Source: VBDM01 sp964430565 (GTDB taxonomy: Bacteria; Pseudomonadota; Gammaproteobacteria; Burkholderiales; SG8-39). From it: a stretch of DNA of 64,000 bases. Every line of letters begins with the position of its first letter. Position 1 is the first letter of the stretch. The stretch lies in assembly GCA_964430565.1 (NCBI GenBank), contig CAYSFD010000016.1, forward strand, positions 62,001-126,000. The letters are read 5' to 3'. This document shows positions 26,221-33,644 of this stretch, one piece after another. Below the pieces are notes generated by a model, which did no database searches, was not told where the DNA came from, and saw nothing but the letters and a program-made list of their open reading frames with translations. Both the position numbers and the translations under genes were made by a program.

Positions 26221-26227
26221 GGCCTCG

Positions 26228-26596
26228 CTAGCTCATCGCGTGCAGCCCGATGCGGTTGCCTTCGCAGTCCGACACGTGGGCGATGAAGCCCTGGTTGCCG
26301 GGCAGGGCCATCTTTGGCATGAGCAGCTTCGCGCCGGCGGCGGCCGCGCGCTTGAGCGTTGCGTCGATGCCGGGCTCGGCCGCGAGATAGGTCACCGTTC
26401 CCTTCCCCGAGGGCTCGTAGCCTTCGCCCTTCATCAGGCAGCCGCCGATGCCGTCCGCGGCGTGCGGGAACAGGGCGATTTCGTAGGGGCCGAAGGTCTC
26501 GGGCTTGAGTTTGCCGTCGAGCAGCTTCTCGTAGAAGGCGGTTGCGCGCTTCAGATCGGATACCGCGATTTCGCTCCAGACCACTGCGTTCTTCAT
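26228..26596 (-). CDS. Short VOC-family protein
   Basis: A 122-residue glyoxalase-fold protein (VVWSEIAVSDLKRATAFYEKLLDGKL; GFIAHVSDCEGNRIGLH). ATG 26596 has AAGGAG upstream; an in-frame ATG further upstream at 26632 lacks a ribosome site and lies in the repeat region. It pairs with the WYL regulator. Typical members bind or modify small antibiotics or carbonyl compounds. Confidence 0.82.
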   Translation of the reverse strand: MKNAVVWSEIAVSDLKRATAFYEKLLDGKLKPETFGPYEIALFPHAADGIGGCLMKGEGYEPSGKGTVTYLAAEPGIDATLKRAAAAGAKLLMPKMALPGNQGFIAHVSDCEGNRIGLHAMS

Positions 26597-26624
26597 TTCA
26601 GTCTCCTTCGAGGTGAAGTGCGGG

Positions 26625-26691
26625 ATTCGCACGCCTGAAAGGATGAGGCCCTGCTGCTGACAGCGTTATGTCAGCAGTCCGATGGGAACGG
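26625..26691. repeat. Dispersed hairpin repeat, copy A, between PIN toxin and VOC genes
   Basis: A stretch of about 66 bp that is closely similar to 33558-33623: both contain ATTCGCACGCC, GAAGGATGA-like and AGCAGTCCG blocks. The core is an inverted repeat, CTGCTGACA (26654-26662) and TGTCAGCAG (26669-26677), with a 6-nt loop. It begins 29 bp upstream of the VOC start and ends 2 bp from the PIN stop. Confidence 0.75.
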
Positions 26692-26693
26692 GC

Positions 26694-27134
26694 TCACCTC
26701 TGCATTTCCGTCTTCAAGGCATCCGGCGTCAGGATCGGTATGCGCGATTTGCCGGCCACCGCAAGCAGATCCTTGTCGCCCGTCACCAGCGCCTGCACTC
26801 GCGCCGCGTAGGCGAGGCGCAGGAAAATCCGGTCGTCCGGATCGCGGCATTGCGGAATTCGCGGCGTGCCAACCTTGCCCACCGCCTCGGCGTGTTCCAT
26901 GTAGTGCGCGAGGACGTTCTTCATCTCGTCCTCGGTGAGCCTGAGCTTCGGGTAGGCGAGCACGCGCACCAGCTCGGCGAATGTTTCCGCCGAAACGACC
27001 GGGACAATGCGCCCCGCCTCCCAGGCTTCCCGCAGCCAGGCAAGCCGCCCCTGGCGGAACACCAACGCCGACACCGCGACGTTGGTATCGTGAACGACGC
27101 GCCGCGGGCGGGCTACTTCCGCTTTTTCGCCCAT
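26694..27134 (-). CDS. PIN-domain ribonuclease toxin
   Basis: A 146-residue PIN protein with the acidic set D16 (VHDTNVA), E54 (TFAELVRV), D98-D101 (CRDPDDRIFL) and D120-D122 (VTGDKDLL). It belongs to the group of toxin PIN nucleases that degrade RNA with Mg2+. It overlaps the upstream AbrB-type antitoxin gene by 22 bp, the standard layout of a type II toxin-antitoxin pair. Confidence 0.88.
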   Translation of the reverse strand: MGEKAEVARPRRVVHDTNVAVSALVFRQGRLAWLREAWEAGRIVPVVSAETFAELVRVLAYPKLRLTEDEMKNVLAHYMEHAEAVGKVGTPRIPQCRDPDDRIFLRLAYAARVQALVTGDKDLLAVAGKSRIPILTPDALKTEMQR

Positions 27135-27337
27135 TGCACGGCGTTCTCGACGTCCTTCTCGGTGATGCCGAGCGACTCGATCTTGTCCCAGACGCCCTCG
27201 AGGCTCGTCACCTTCGCGGGCACCAGTACGATGCGCCCTTTTTCGGCGCGAACCTCGAAATAGCGCGCGCCCGGGAACTGCCCGACCACCGCCTTGGGCA
27301 ATGTGAGCTGGTTCTTAGAGGTGAGCTTGGCGAGCAT
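27113..27337 (-). CDS. AbrB/SpoVT-type antitoxin
   Basis: A 74-residue protein with a swapped-hairpin AbrB DNA-binding domain at the N terminus (LTSKNQLTLPKAVVGQFPGARYFEVRAEKGRIVLVP) and a helical C-terminal tail (VWDKIESLGITEKDVENAVQWAKKRK) that would cover the PIN toxin. It probably represses its own operon. The direct upstream sequence (TTAAGTAAGGAATCC on the other strand) may contain its operator. Confidence 0.85.
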   Translation of the reverse strand: MLAKLTSKNQLTLPKAVVGQFPGARYFEVRAEKGRIVLVPAKVTSLEGVWDKIESLGITEKDVENAVQWAKKRK

Positions 27338-27437
27338 GGCCGCATTCCTTTAAGTAAGGAATCCTTATTGTACGCAAAGGCGCCCGAAGCTCCAAGCGGG
27401 CCGGAGACGGGAATTCGTCCCCATCTCATTCCTGCGT

Positions 27438-27890
27438 TCATTTCTGCTCCGCAGGTATGTTGCTCACCGTCTCCGTACCGTGCAGCGCGATGATAGTGTC
27501 GCCCTCTTTTGCGCCGTCGAAGTGGATGCCGTTCGCGTAGTGCACGACGTAGCTGCCCGCCGGCATGGGCTTGGTGCTCGCGGGGTCGAACTTCGGCCCC
27601 GTGCCCACCCACCAGTTGCCCGACACCACCACGAAAAAGCGGTCGCGCTCGTGGTAATGCGGGCGGCTCATGTTGCCCGCCTTCCACTTGATCAGCACGG
27701 CGTAGGGTCCCGGCTTGGTCGGATCGCCGTAGAGGATGGCGGTCTGGTTGGTGCGCGCGGCGTTGTCCTTCCACTGGATGTTCTCGGGCAACGTGTAGCC
27801 GACGACCTTGGGATCGGGCTCGGCGGCACTTGCTGTGAACGCCGTCGCCAGGGCGAAGATGAAAAACAAACGAACAAAGCAGTGGGTCAT
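27438..27890 (-). CDS. Secreted cupin-fold protein
   Basis: A 150-residue protein with a Sec signal (FFIFALATAFTASAAEP). The cupin core has PHYHERDRFFVVVSGNWWVGTG, giving an HxHx(3)-type metal site with H in PHYHERD, and a second His in VVHYANGIHFDG. It is likely periplasmic. No operon partner is evident; about 100 bp separate it from the AbrB gene, and it is divergent from MarC. Confidence 0.75.
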   Translation of the reverse strand: MTHCFVRLFFIFALATAFTASAAEPDPKVVGYTLPENIQWKDNAARTNQTAILYGDPTKPGPYAVLIKWKAGNMSRPHYHERDRFFVVVSGNWWVGTGPKFDPASTKPMPAGSYVVHYANGIHFDGAKEGDTIIALHGTETVSNIPAEQK

Positions 27891-28054
27891 GGTCTGCTCC
27901 TTTTGTGCGGGAACGGAACGATTATAGAGATTGGCTGCCCTCCCGCCGGAAGGCGGCGCTCGTCACCGTATCGGCTCCGCGCCCTCGTTCAGGATCTTCA
28001 GGGGGCTCATGGCCCTGCGCTTGGCTCACCCTGACCCTGTAGACTCTATACGCC

Positions 28055-28687
28055 ATGCTCGATTTTTCCGAGTACGTAAAGATTTTCGTGGCCCTGCTGG
28101 TGATCGTCAATCCCATCGGGACGATGCCGATGTTCCTGGGCCTGACTCACAAGCACAGCGTCCCGGAAAAGAAGCGCATCGCGCGCATCGCAAGCGTCTC
28201 GGTGGCGATCGTCCTGGCGGTCTCGGCGATGGTGGGCGAGCACCTTCTGGGGCTCTTCGGCATCACCATCGCCTCGTTCAAGGTCGGCGGGGCGATCCTC
28301 ATATTGCTGATCGCCATATCGATGATGCACGCCGCGCCGAGCGGCGAACGGCAGACCCCCGAGGAGGCGAAGGAAGCCGAGGACAAGGAGAGCATCGCCG
28401 TCGTGCCGCTCGCCCTGCCGCTGCTCTCAGGGCCGGGCGCGATCTCGACGACGATCATCTACGCGGCCCAGAGTCCGTCCCTCGCCCACCTAGGCGCCGT
28501 GGTCGCGTGCTGCCTGCTGGTCGCGTTGACGACCTGGATCGCGCTCAGGGCGGCAACGCCGATCGGAGGCCGGCTCGGGAAAACCGGCATCAACGTCGTG
28601 ATCCGGATCATGGGATTGCTGCTCGCCGCCGTGGCCGTGGAGATTTTTGCGAGCGGCATCGTGGTGCTGCTGCCCGGACTGGGATAG
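28055..28687 (+). CDS. MarC/YchE-family membrane protein
   Basis: A 210-residue inner-membrane protein with six predicted helices and the family signature VNPIGTMPMFLGLT near the N terminus and PLLSGPGAISTTI in the middle. A charged cytoplasmic loop (SGERQTPEEAKEAEDKES) separates the halves. Despite the name, no direct role in multidrug resistance is established. It converges on the Mo hydroxylase large-subunit gene. Confidence 0.88.
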   Translation: MLDFSEYVKIFVALLVIVNPIGTMPMFLGLTHKHSVPEKKRIARIASVSVAIVLAVSAMVGEHLLGLFGITIASFKVGGAILILLIAISMMHAAPSGERQTPEEAKEAEDKESIAVVPLALPLLSGPGAISTTIIYAAQSPSLAHLGAVVACCLLVALTTWIALRAATPIGGRLGKTGINVVIRIMGLLLAAVAVEIFASGIVVLLPGLG

Positions 28688-28700
28688 TCCGGCGCAGTAA

Positions 28701-28725
28701 CGGCCGGACCTGCCGGGTCCGGCCG
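28701..28725. terminator. Hairpin between convergent genes
   Basis: CGGCCGGACC (28701-28710) and GGTCCGGCCG (28716-28725) form a perfect 10-bp stem with a 5-nt loop, between the convergent stops at 28687 and 28740. There is no T-run, so it may act in both directions as a weak terminator or RNA 3' end. Confidence 0.55.
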
Positions 28726-28739
28726 CGCGACAGGACGAG

Positions 28740-30962
28740 TTACGCCAGCGCCTGCCTGACCCGCTCCGGCGTGAAAGGCAGCGCGCGCAGGCGCTTGCCG
28801 GTCGCATGCGCGATCGCGTTGGCGATCGCCGCAGCGGCCGGGCCCTGCGAGCCTTCGCCGACGCCGAGAAAACGCTCGTCGGGGCGGTTGAGCAGCACGA
28901 CTTCGACCTGCGGCACGTCCTCGAAGTGAATGATCGGATAATCCGCCCACGAACGCGTAGTGACGCGCGTGCGGTCGTAGCGCACCGCCTCCATCAGCGT
29001 CCAACTCGCCGACTGGATGATGCCGCCCTCGATCTGGTTGACGACGCCGTCCGGGTTGACGATCTGACCGGCGTCGACCGCCGATACCGCGCGCGTGACG
29101 CGCACCTTGCCGCTCGAGCGATCGACCTCGACCTCGGCGACCACCGCGCAGTAGCAGGCGAGATTCTTGTACTTGGAGAATGCGATGCCGCGCCCGCGCA
29201 CGCCGTCCCCCTTGGCGTTCGCTTGCCAGCCGGCGCGCTGCGCAGTCACTTCGATGACGGCGCGCGCGCGCGGATCCTTCAGGTGCCGCAGGCGGAATTC
29301 GACCGGATCGGCCCCGGCGGCCAGCGCCATCTCGTCGATGAACGACTCGAGCGCAAACACGTTGGCATAGCCGCCGAGCGTTCGCAGCGCCGAGGTGCGC
29401 AGCGGAGCCTCCTGCAGGTAGTGCTTCACCACCTCCTGATTCGGAAAATCGTAGAGCGGGATTGCGTTGCGGTCGGAGCCGCCAGCCGGCTGCGGTATGT
29501 CGGGAGGAGATCCCGGATCGAGCGGCTTCTCCAGGTGGCGCCCGGCCAGCAGATTGACGCCCTTGGATGCGCCGGGTCGGGTGCTGTGCGGATAGCTCCA
29601 CAGCTCGTGCCTCCAGTTGACGACGTTGCCCTGGGCATCCAGCCCGCCCGAGAGTTTCATCACCATCGCCGAGCCGTACGGCTCCCACTGGAACTCGTCG
29701 TCGCGCATCCACTGCAGCTTGACCGTGCGGCCGCCGGCTGCGCGTGCGACGAGCGCCGCATCGAACGCCACGTCGTCGGCGCCGTTGTGGCCGTAGCAGC
29801 CCGCACCTTCGGCGTGGATGCAGCGGATGTTCGTGGGCTCCATCGCGAAGGCCTTGGCCAGTTCAGCGCGCAGCGGATACACGCCCTGGCTGTGCGTCCA
29901 CACCGTGAGCTTGCCGCCGCTCCACTGGGCCACCGCGCACGAAGGCCCGATCGACCCGTGGCACTGGTAGGGCCGCGTATACACCGCGTTCAGCGTCCTC
30001 GCCGCGGAGGGCGCCGTGGAGGAGGTCCTCCTGTTAACAACCGAGTCCTCCGACTTCGCATTTGTCATCAGGTGCTCGAACAGCGCGTCGCCCGAGGGCG
30101 GCAGCGAAGCGCTCTCTTTCCATCGCGCGGATTTCTTCAAGGCTTCGCGCGCGCGGATCGCCTGCTCCTCGCGCTGCGCGGCCACGCCCAGGAAATTTCC
30201 GTCGCGCACCACCGCGATCACCCCGGGCATGCGCTCCACGGCGGCTTCGTTGAACGAAGCGAGCTGGGCGCCGGGTGAAGGCGGGCGCACGACGCGCCCA
30301 AACACCATCCCGGGCAGTCGCACGTCCTGGACATAGGCGGCGCCGCCGGTCATCTTGTTCGGGATGTCGCGGCGAAGGATGCTCTTGCCGACCCATCTAT
30401 GTTCGGAGGCGGCCTTGGGCTTGACCTTGGCCGATGCTTCGCGCTTGAAGTCGGCGTCGGCGACGAGGTCCCAGTAGGCCGCCGTCTTGCCGCCCGGCGC
30501 CGTGCAGGCGCCGTCGTTCACGCTGAGAGCGGTCGCCGCGACGCCGAGTTTTGCCGCTGCGGCGTTAAGCAGGATGTCGCGCGCCTCGGCGCAGGCGAAG
30601 CGCAGCGCGGTGCCGCTGTTCTCGACCGACTGGCTGCCGGCAGTCTGGCCCTCGTTGGGCGTGAGCGCGGTATCGCCGTGGAGGATCTTGATGCGCTTTA
30701 GATCGACGTCGAGCTCGTCGGCGGCGATCTGGCAAAGCGCCGTGCCGATGCCCTGCCCCAGCTCGATCTTGCCGCTGAAAATGGTGACCGTGCCGTCGGC
30801 GTCGATGCGCAGCCAGGCGTTGAGCATGCGGTTGTTGTTGAGGCTGCCCGGCAGCCGGCCGGTTTGGGCCTGGCCGAGCGCAAATTCGGGTGCGAGCGAA
30901 AACGATATGACCAGCGCACTGCCGGTCTTAAGGAAATCGCGGCGCGAGAGAGAGGGCTTCAT
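28740..30962 (-). CDS. Mo hydroxylase large subunit, isoquinoline 1-oxidoreductase beta-like
   Basis: A 740-residue member of the xanthine dehydrogenase family of the IorB type, where the two halves of the Mo-binding domain are arranged for a periplasmic or membrane-linked dehydrogenase. A Tat signal (SRRDFLKTGSALVISFSLAPEFALG) is at the N terminus. Conserved stretches include IFSGKIELGQGIGTALCQIAADELDV, QCHGSIGPSCAVAQW, EGAGCYGHNGADDVAFDAAL and the C-terminal FLGVGEGSQGPAAAAIANA with the probable catalytic Glu. It overlaps the Fe-S subunit gene by 4 bp (ATGA). It is likely to hydroxylate an N-heterocycle or aldehyde. Confidence 0.9.
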   Translation of the reverse strand: MKPSLSRRDFLKTGSALVISFSLAPEFALGQAQTGRLPGSLNNNRMLNAWLRIDADGTVTIFSGKIELGQGIGTALCQIAADELDVDLKRIKILHGDTALTPNEGQTAGSQSVENSGTALRFACAEARDILLNAAAAKLGVAATALSVNDGACTAPGGKTAAYWDLVADADFKREASAKVKPKAASEHRWVGKSILRRDIPNKMTGGAAYVQDVRLPGMVFGRVVRPPSPGAQLASFNEAAVERMPGVIAVVRDGNFLGVAAQREEQAIRAREALKKSARWKESASLPPSGDALFEHLMTNAKSEDSVVNRRTSSTAPSAARTLNAVYTRPYQCHGSIGPSCAVAQWSGGKLTVWTHSQGVYPLRAELAKAFAMEPTNIRCIHAEGAGCYGHNGADDVAFDAALVARAAGGRTVKLQWMRDDEFQWEPYGSAMVMKLSGGLDAQGNVVNWRHELWSYPHSTRPGASKGVNLLAGRHLEKPLDPGSPPDIPQPAGGSDRNAIPLYDFPNQEVVKHYLQEAPLRTSALRTLGGYANVFALESFIDEMALAAGADPVEFRLRHLKDPRARAVIEVTAQRAGWQANAKGDGVRGRGIAFSKYKNLACYCAVVAEVEVDRSSGKVRVTRAVSAVDAGQIVNPDGVVNQIEGGIIQSASWTLMEAVRYDRTRVTTRSWADYPIIHFEDVPQVEVVLLNRPDERFLGVGEGSQGPAAAAIANAIAHATGKRLRALPFTPERVRQALA

Positions 30963-31426
30963 GCCATCTCCTTTGCCGCGCGCTGCACGGCGCGCACGAT
31001 GCGGTTATGCGACGCGCAGCGGCACAGGTGGCCGTTCAATGCCTGCCTGATCTGCTGGTTGGTCGGACTCTTATTAAAGTCGAGCAGCGCCTTGGCGGCC
31101 ATGATCATGCCGTTGCTGCAATAGCCGCACTGGCAGGCTTGCTCCTCGATGAAAGCGCGCTGCAGCGGGTGCAGCTTGTCGATCGTGCCCAGCCCCTCGA
31201 GCGTGGTGATGCTGCCCTTCGCCGCGGCCGACACCGGCACCGCGCAGGAGCGCGCGGACTTGCCGTCGATCAGCACGGTGCAGGCGCCGCATTGAGCGAG
31301 CCCGCAGCCGAACTTCGGGCCGTTCAGTTCCAGGTCATTGCGCAGGATGTACAGGAGCGGCGTGTCGGGTGCGACCGAAGATACTTTTCGCGTCGCTCCG
31401 TTCACCCGCAATGTGAAGTCAGCCAT
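30959..31426 (-). CDS. [2Fe-2S] small subunit, isoquinoline 1-oxidoreductase alpha-like
   Basis: A 155-residue protein with two [2Fe-2S] clusters. The plant-type site uses C41, C46, C49 and C61 (FGCGLAQCGACTVLIDG...RSC); the second uses C100, C103, C135 and C137 (QCGYCSNGM...HLCRCASH). It has no signal peptide and is presumably carried out by the Tat signal of the large subunit. It forms a two-gene operon with that subunit; unlike xanthine dehydrogenases, no FAD subunit is present. Confidence 0.92.
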   Translation of the reverse strand: MADFTLRVNGATRKVSSVAPDTPLLYILRNDLELNGPKFGCGLAQCGACTVLIDGKSARSCAVPVSAAAKGSITTLEGLGTIDKLHPLQRAFIEEQACQCGYCSNGMIMAAKALLDFNKSPTNQQIRQALNGHLCRCASHNRIVRAVQRAAKEMA

Positions 31427-31525
31427 GATCTCCTCCGGTCCGGATCTTCTTGCTTGGGCGGGAAGCGAAAGCGTACACCCGTGGCCCGGCCGGGGCCAGC
31501 GCGCCGCAGCGTCGGGAGGATTGCG

Positions 31526-32458
31526 CTACGCGATCAGCCTGGTTTCGCGGATCTCCCGCGCAGTTTCTCTCGCCCGCTCCGCCTCCTCGCGCCGGCGCCG
31601 GATCTCCTCCGGACTCAGGCGCTCGGGGTTGCAGTAGTCCAGCTTCCAGTCCGAGTTGTCGCTCCAGCGCAGGGGCGACTGCACCGTGGTGCGCGGCCCC
31701 GCGGCGGACTCGAGCAGGCGCAATGCGAGCTCGAGCGTCAGCGCTTGCGACTGCGGATCGTGCGGCCTGCCCGCGCCGTTGCCCAGCGGGAAATCGCTGA
31801 ACAGGAACCGCGGCACGCCGCAGTGCTCGACGATGTCCTTCGCGCAGCCCATCACGACGGTCGCGATGCCGTTCGCTTCGAGATGGCGTGCGATCAAGCT
31901 CACGCTCTGGTGGCAGATCGGGCAGTTGGGCACGAGGATGGCCGCATCCGCTTCGTCTACCTTGCAGCGCGCGAGGATCTCGGGGCAATCCACGTCGATC
32001 GCATGCTGCTGGCTGCGGTTGGTCGGCGCGCCCTGGAAGCGCGCGGCGAGCTTGATCCTTCCGGCAACAGCGGCGCGACGCAATGCCGGCAGCGGAAACC
32101 AGGTGCCGCTGTCCTCCATGCTGGTGTGCTTGCGGTCGATCGCAACGTGCGCGATGCGCAGGTCGTGGTCTTGGCTCGCATCGCCCGAGTACACGCTGTA
32201 GAACTTGGCCGCGGCGTTGTAGGCCGCGCCCGGTCCCTGGTTGCCCTTGTCGGGCTGATAGGGCGCCGCGGTGGTGATCAAGACCACCCGCGAGCGCGCG
32301 AGCGGTTTCTTGAGCGGCTGGAAGGGCGCGTCGGCGTAATGCGCCCACACATAGGGATTGCCATAGCCGAGCGCGAGGTACCAGTCGCGCGTGCGCTGCA
32401 TGTAGGTGATCGGCCGGTCGGACTCCGCAGCAGGATGGGTGTCGGTCTTGGGGTTCAT
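31526..32458 (-). CDS. PrdB/GrdB-like reductase component with Cys in place of selenocysteine
   Basis: A 310-residue protein. The N-terminal core RVVLITTAAPYQPDKGNQGPGAAYNAAAKFY is that of glycine/sarcosine/D-proline reductase selenoproteins. Residues 175-200 (ILVPNCPICHQSVSLIARHLEANGIATVVM) align by pattern with the D-proline reductase PrdB active site, where Sec-x-x-Cys becomes C179-x-x-C182. A helical charged tail follows from about 285. The protein may act as a thiol-based reductase or C-N/C-X cleaving enzyme. The upstream frame stays open through the HEPN gene, but ATG 32458 (GGAG upstream) is the likely start. Confidence 0.75.
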   Translation of the reverse strand: MNPKTDTHPAAESDRPITYMQRTRDWYLALGYGNPYVWAHYADAPFQPLKKPLARSRVVLITTAAPYQPDKGNQGPGAAYNAAAKFYSVYSGDASQDHDLRIAHVAIDRKHTSMEDSGTWFPLPALRRAAVAGRIKLAARFQGAPTNRSQQHAIDVDCPEILARCKVDEADAAILVPNCPICHQSVSLIARHLEANGIATVVMGCAKDIVEHCGVPRFLFSDFPLGNGAGRPHDPQSQALTLELALRLLESAAGPRTTVQSPLRWSDNSDWKLDYCNPERLSPEEIRRRREEAERARETAREIRETRLIA

Positions 32459-32480
32459 GAGTCTCCGAATCACGGGCCTT

Positions 32481-32903
32481 CTATCGAAGCGGCTTGAGCG
32501 TATTGAGCTTTGCAGCAACTTCGGCGCACGCTGCGATGATATCCGCGACGATGCGCTCGTCGATATTGAGGTCGCCCTCATACTCGCCGCGATTGCGAAT
32601 CTCGTGGCCCTTGGCGAGGACCCTCCAGATCTCGGGTCCCAGCCCGAGCGTGTGCGGCAGCACCTGGAAGACGATGAAGCGATTCGCCGCCCGGAAGCCA
32701 TGGTAGCGGAGCGCGGCAAGGCACAAGGCGTGCGCCGCGCCGTAGGCAAGGTCGAAGCGCCCTTCGAGCGAGTTTTGACGGTTGCCCGCATCCTTGAGTC
32801 GGGCGAGCCCCGCACGCCTGAGCCCCTCGAACTCTCTTGCGTCGGGCGGTTCGGACGAAAGAGACAGCCCCGGACCGGCAAGCCGCTTAAGCGCCGAGGT
32901 CAT
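32481..32903 (-). CDS. HEPN-domain protein (putative toxin partner of MNT)
   Basis: A 140-residue mostly helical protein with a HEPN-like pattern: LAYGAAHALCLAALRYHGFRAANRF and the C-terminal KGHEIRNRGEYEGD segment, where conserved Arg/His residues of the RNase motif would lie (H and R in GHEIRNRG; a strict Rx4-6H was not found). It overlaps the MNT gene stop by 17 bp, the usual arrangement of HEPN/MNT toxin-antitoxin pairs. Confidence 0.72.
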   Translation of the reverse strand: MTSALKRLAGPGLSLSSEPPDAREFEGLRRAGLARLKDAGNRQNSLEGRFDLAYGAAHALCLAALRYHGFRAANRFIVFQVLPHTLGLGPEIWRVLAKGHEIRNRGEYEGDLNIDERIVADIIAACAEVAAKLNTLKPLR

Positions 32904-33519
32904 GTTCGCTACCGATCACCCACACCTTGGGCTGCTCGAGCACTCGTTTGACGAAAGCGTTGCCGGACTTGATCCGCTTCGCCAATTCCTTCCGGCTGTA
33001 GACGGTCGGGTTGACTGTCCGCCCGAGCTTGACGCCTGCGTCTTCGAGCGCGGGGAAGACATCCGCGTACGTGAGTCTGTCGCTCACGACCATGAGGTCG
33101 ATATCGCTGCGCGATGTGTCGCGACGCTTCGCCACCGAACCGTAGACGAACGCCGCAACAATGCGGGGCGCAAGTCGCGCGAGCGCCTCGCGCAAAGGAC
33201 CCGCCAAGCCGACCGTCTTGCGGGCAATACCGACCAGCTCCTCGAAAAGTGGAGACGCGGGGTTCGCCTGATAGTGTTTCTGCGTCCCGAGCCGGCTAAC
33301 CGTAGCAAGGCTGCTTGCTTCGAGCCGGGCCAGCTCGCGCTGCACCGCGCCCGAGCCGGCACCGGTCATACCGATCAGTTCAGTTGCATAGAAGCTGCGA
33401 TCGGGCTGGCCAAACAGCAGCCCGAGCACGCGCTGCTGCGTAGTCGTGAAGAGCGCGTCGGCGAGACCTTCGCTGCGCGCGCGCTTCGGTACCTTGATCG
33501 ATCTACCCATTTTGGGCAT
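32887..33519 (-). CDS. MNT nucleotidyltransferase with N-terminal winged helix
   Basis: The ATG at 33519 gives about 210 residues; an alternative ATG is at 33510. Residues 15-75 form a winged helix (TTTQQRVLGLLFGQPDRSFYATELIGMTGAGSGAVQRELARLEASSLA). The C-terminal half is a minimal nucleotidyltransferase with the complete GS...DxD motif (FVYGSVAKRRDTSRSDIDLMVVSD). Such proteins are antitoxins or enzymes that modify the HEPN toxin. The HTH fused to MNT suggests autoregulation, supported by two palindromes directly at the start. Confidence 0.82.
   Translation of the reverse strand: MPKMGRSIKVPKRARSEGLADALFTTTQQRVLGLLFGQPDRSFYATELIGMTGAGSGAVQRELARLEASSLATVSRLGTQKHYQANPASPLFEELVGIARKTVGLAGPLREALARLAPRIVAAFVYGSVAKRRDTSRSDIDLMVVSDRLTYADVFPALEDAGVKLGRTVNPTVYSRKELAKRIKSGNAFVKRVLEQPKVWVIGSEHDLGA
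33504..33518. promoter_or_regulatory. Operator-like palindrome 1 at the MNT start
   Basis: TACCCATTTTGGGCA, a near-perfect 15-bp inverted repeat that overlaps the start of the MNT gene. It is spaced 21 bp, two helical turns, from the copy at 33525-33539. Confidence 0.6.
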
Positions 33520-33524
33520 ATTAC

Positions 33525-33539
33525 TACCCAAATTGGGTA
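33525..33539. promoter_or_regulatory. Operator-like palindrome 2 upstream of the MNT gene
   Basis: TACCCAAATTGGGTA, a perfect inverted repeat with a one-base centre, just upstream of the MNT ATG. Two sites on one face of the helix suit cooperative binding by the HTH domain of the MNT protein. Confidence 0.65.
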
Positions 33540-33557
33540 TATTCAATCCGCTGCCCC

Positions 33558-33623
33558 ATTCGCACGCCCTGAAGGATGAAGTTCCTCTGCTGGCAGCGTC
33601 GTGTCAGCAGTCCGTGGCAATCG
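33558..33623. repeat. Dispersed hairpin repeat, copy B, between Bug and MNT genes
   Basis: About 66 bp matching copy A at 26625-26691 block by block (ATTCGCACGCC, GGATGA, AGCAGTCCG). The hairpin arms are CTGCTGGCA (33587-33595) and TGTCAGCAG (33602-33610), with one mismatch. It lies between the operators of the MNT/HEPN pair and the end of the Bug (5) gene, and is in the same orientation as copy A. Confidence 0.75.
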
Positions 33624-33644
33624 GATCGGCCCGCGGGCACTTCA

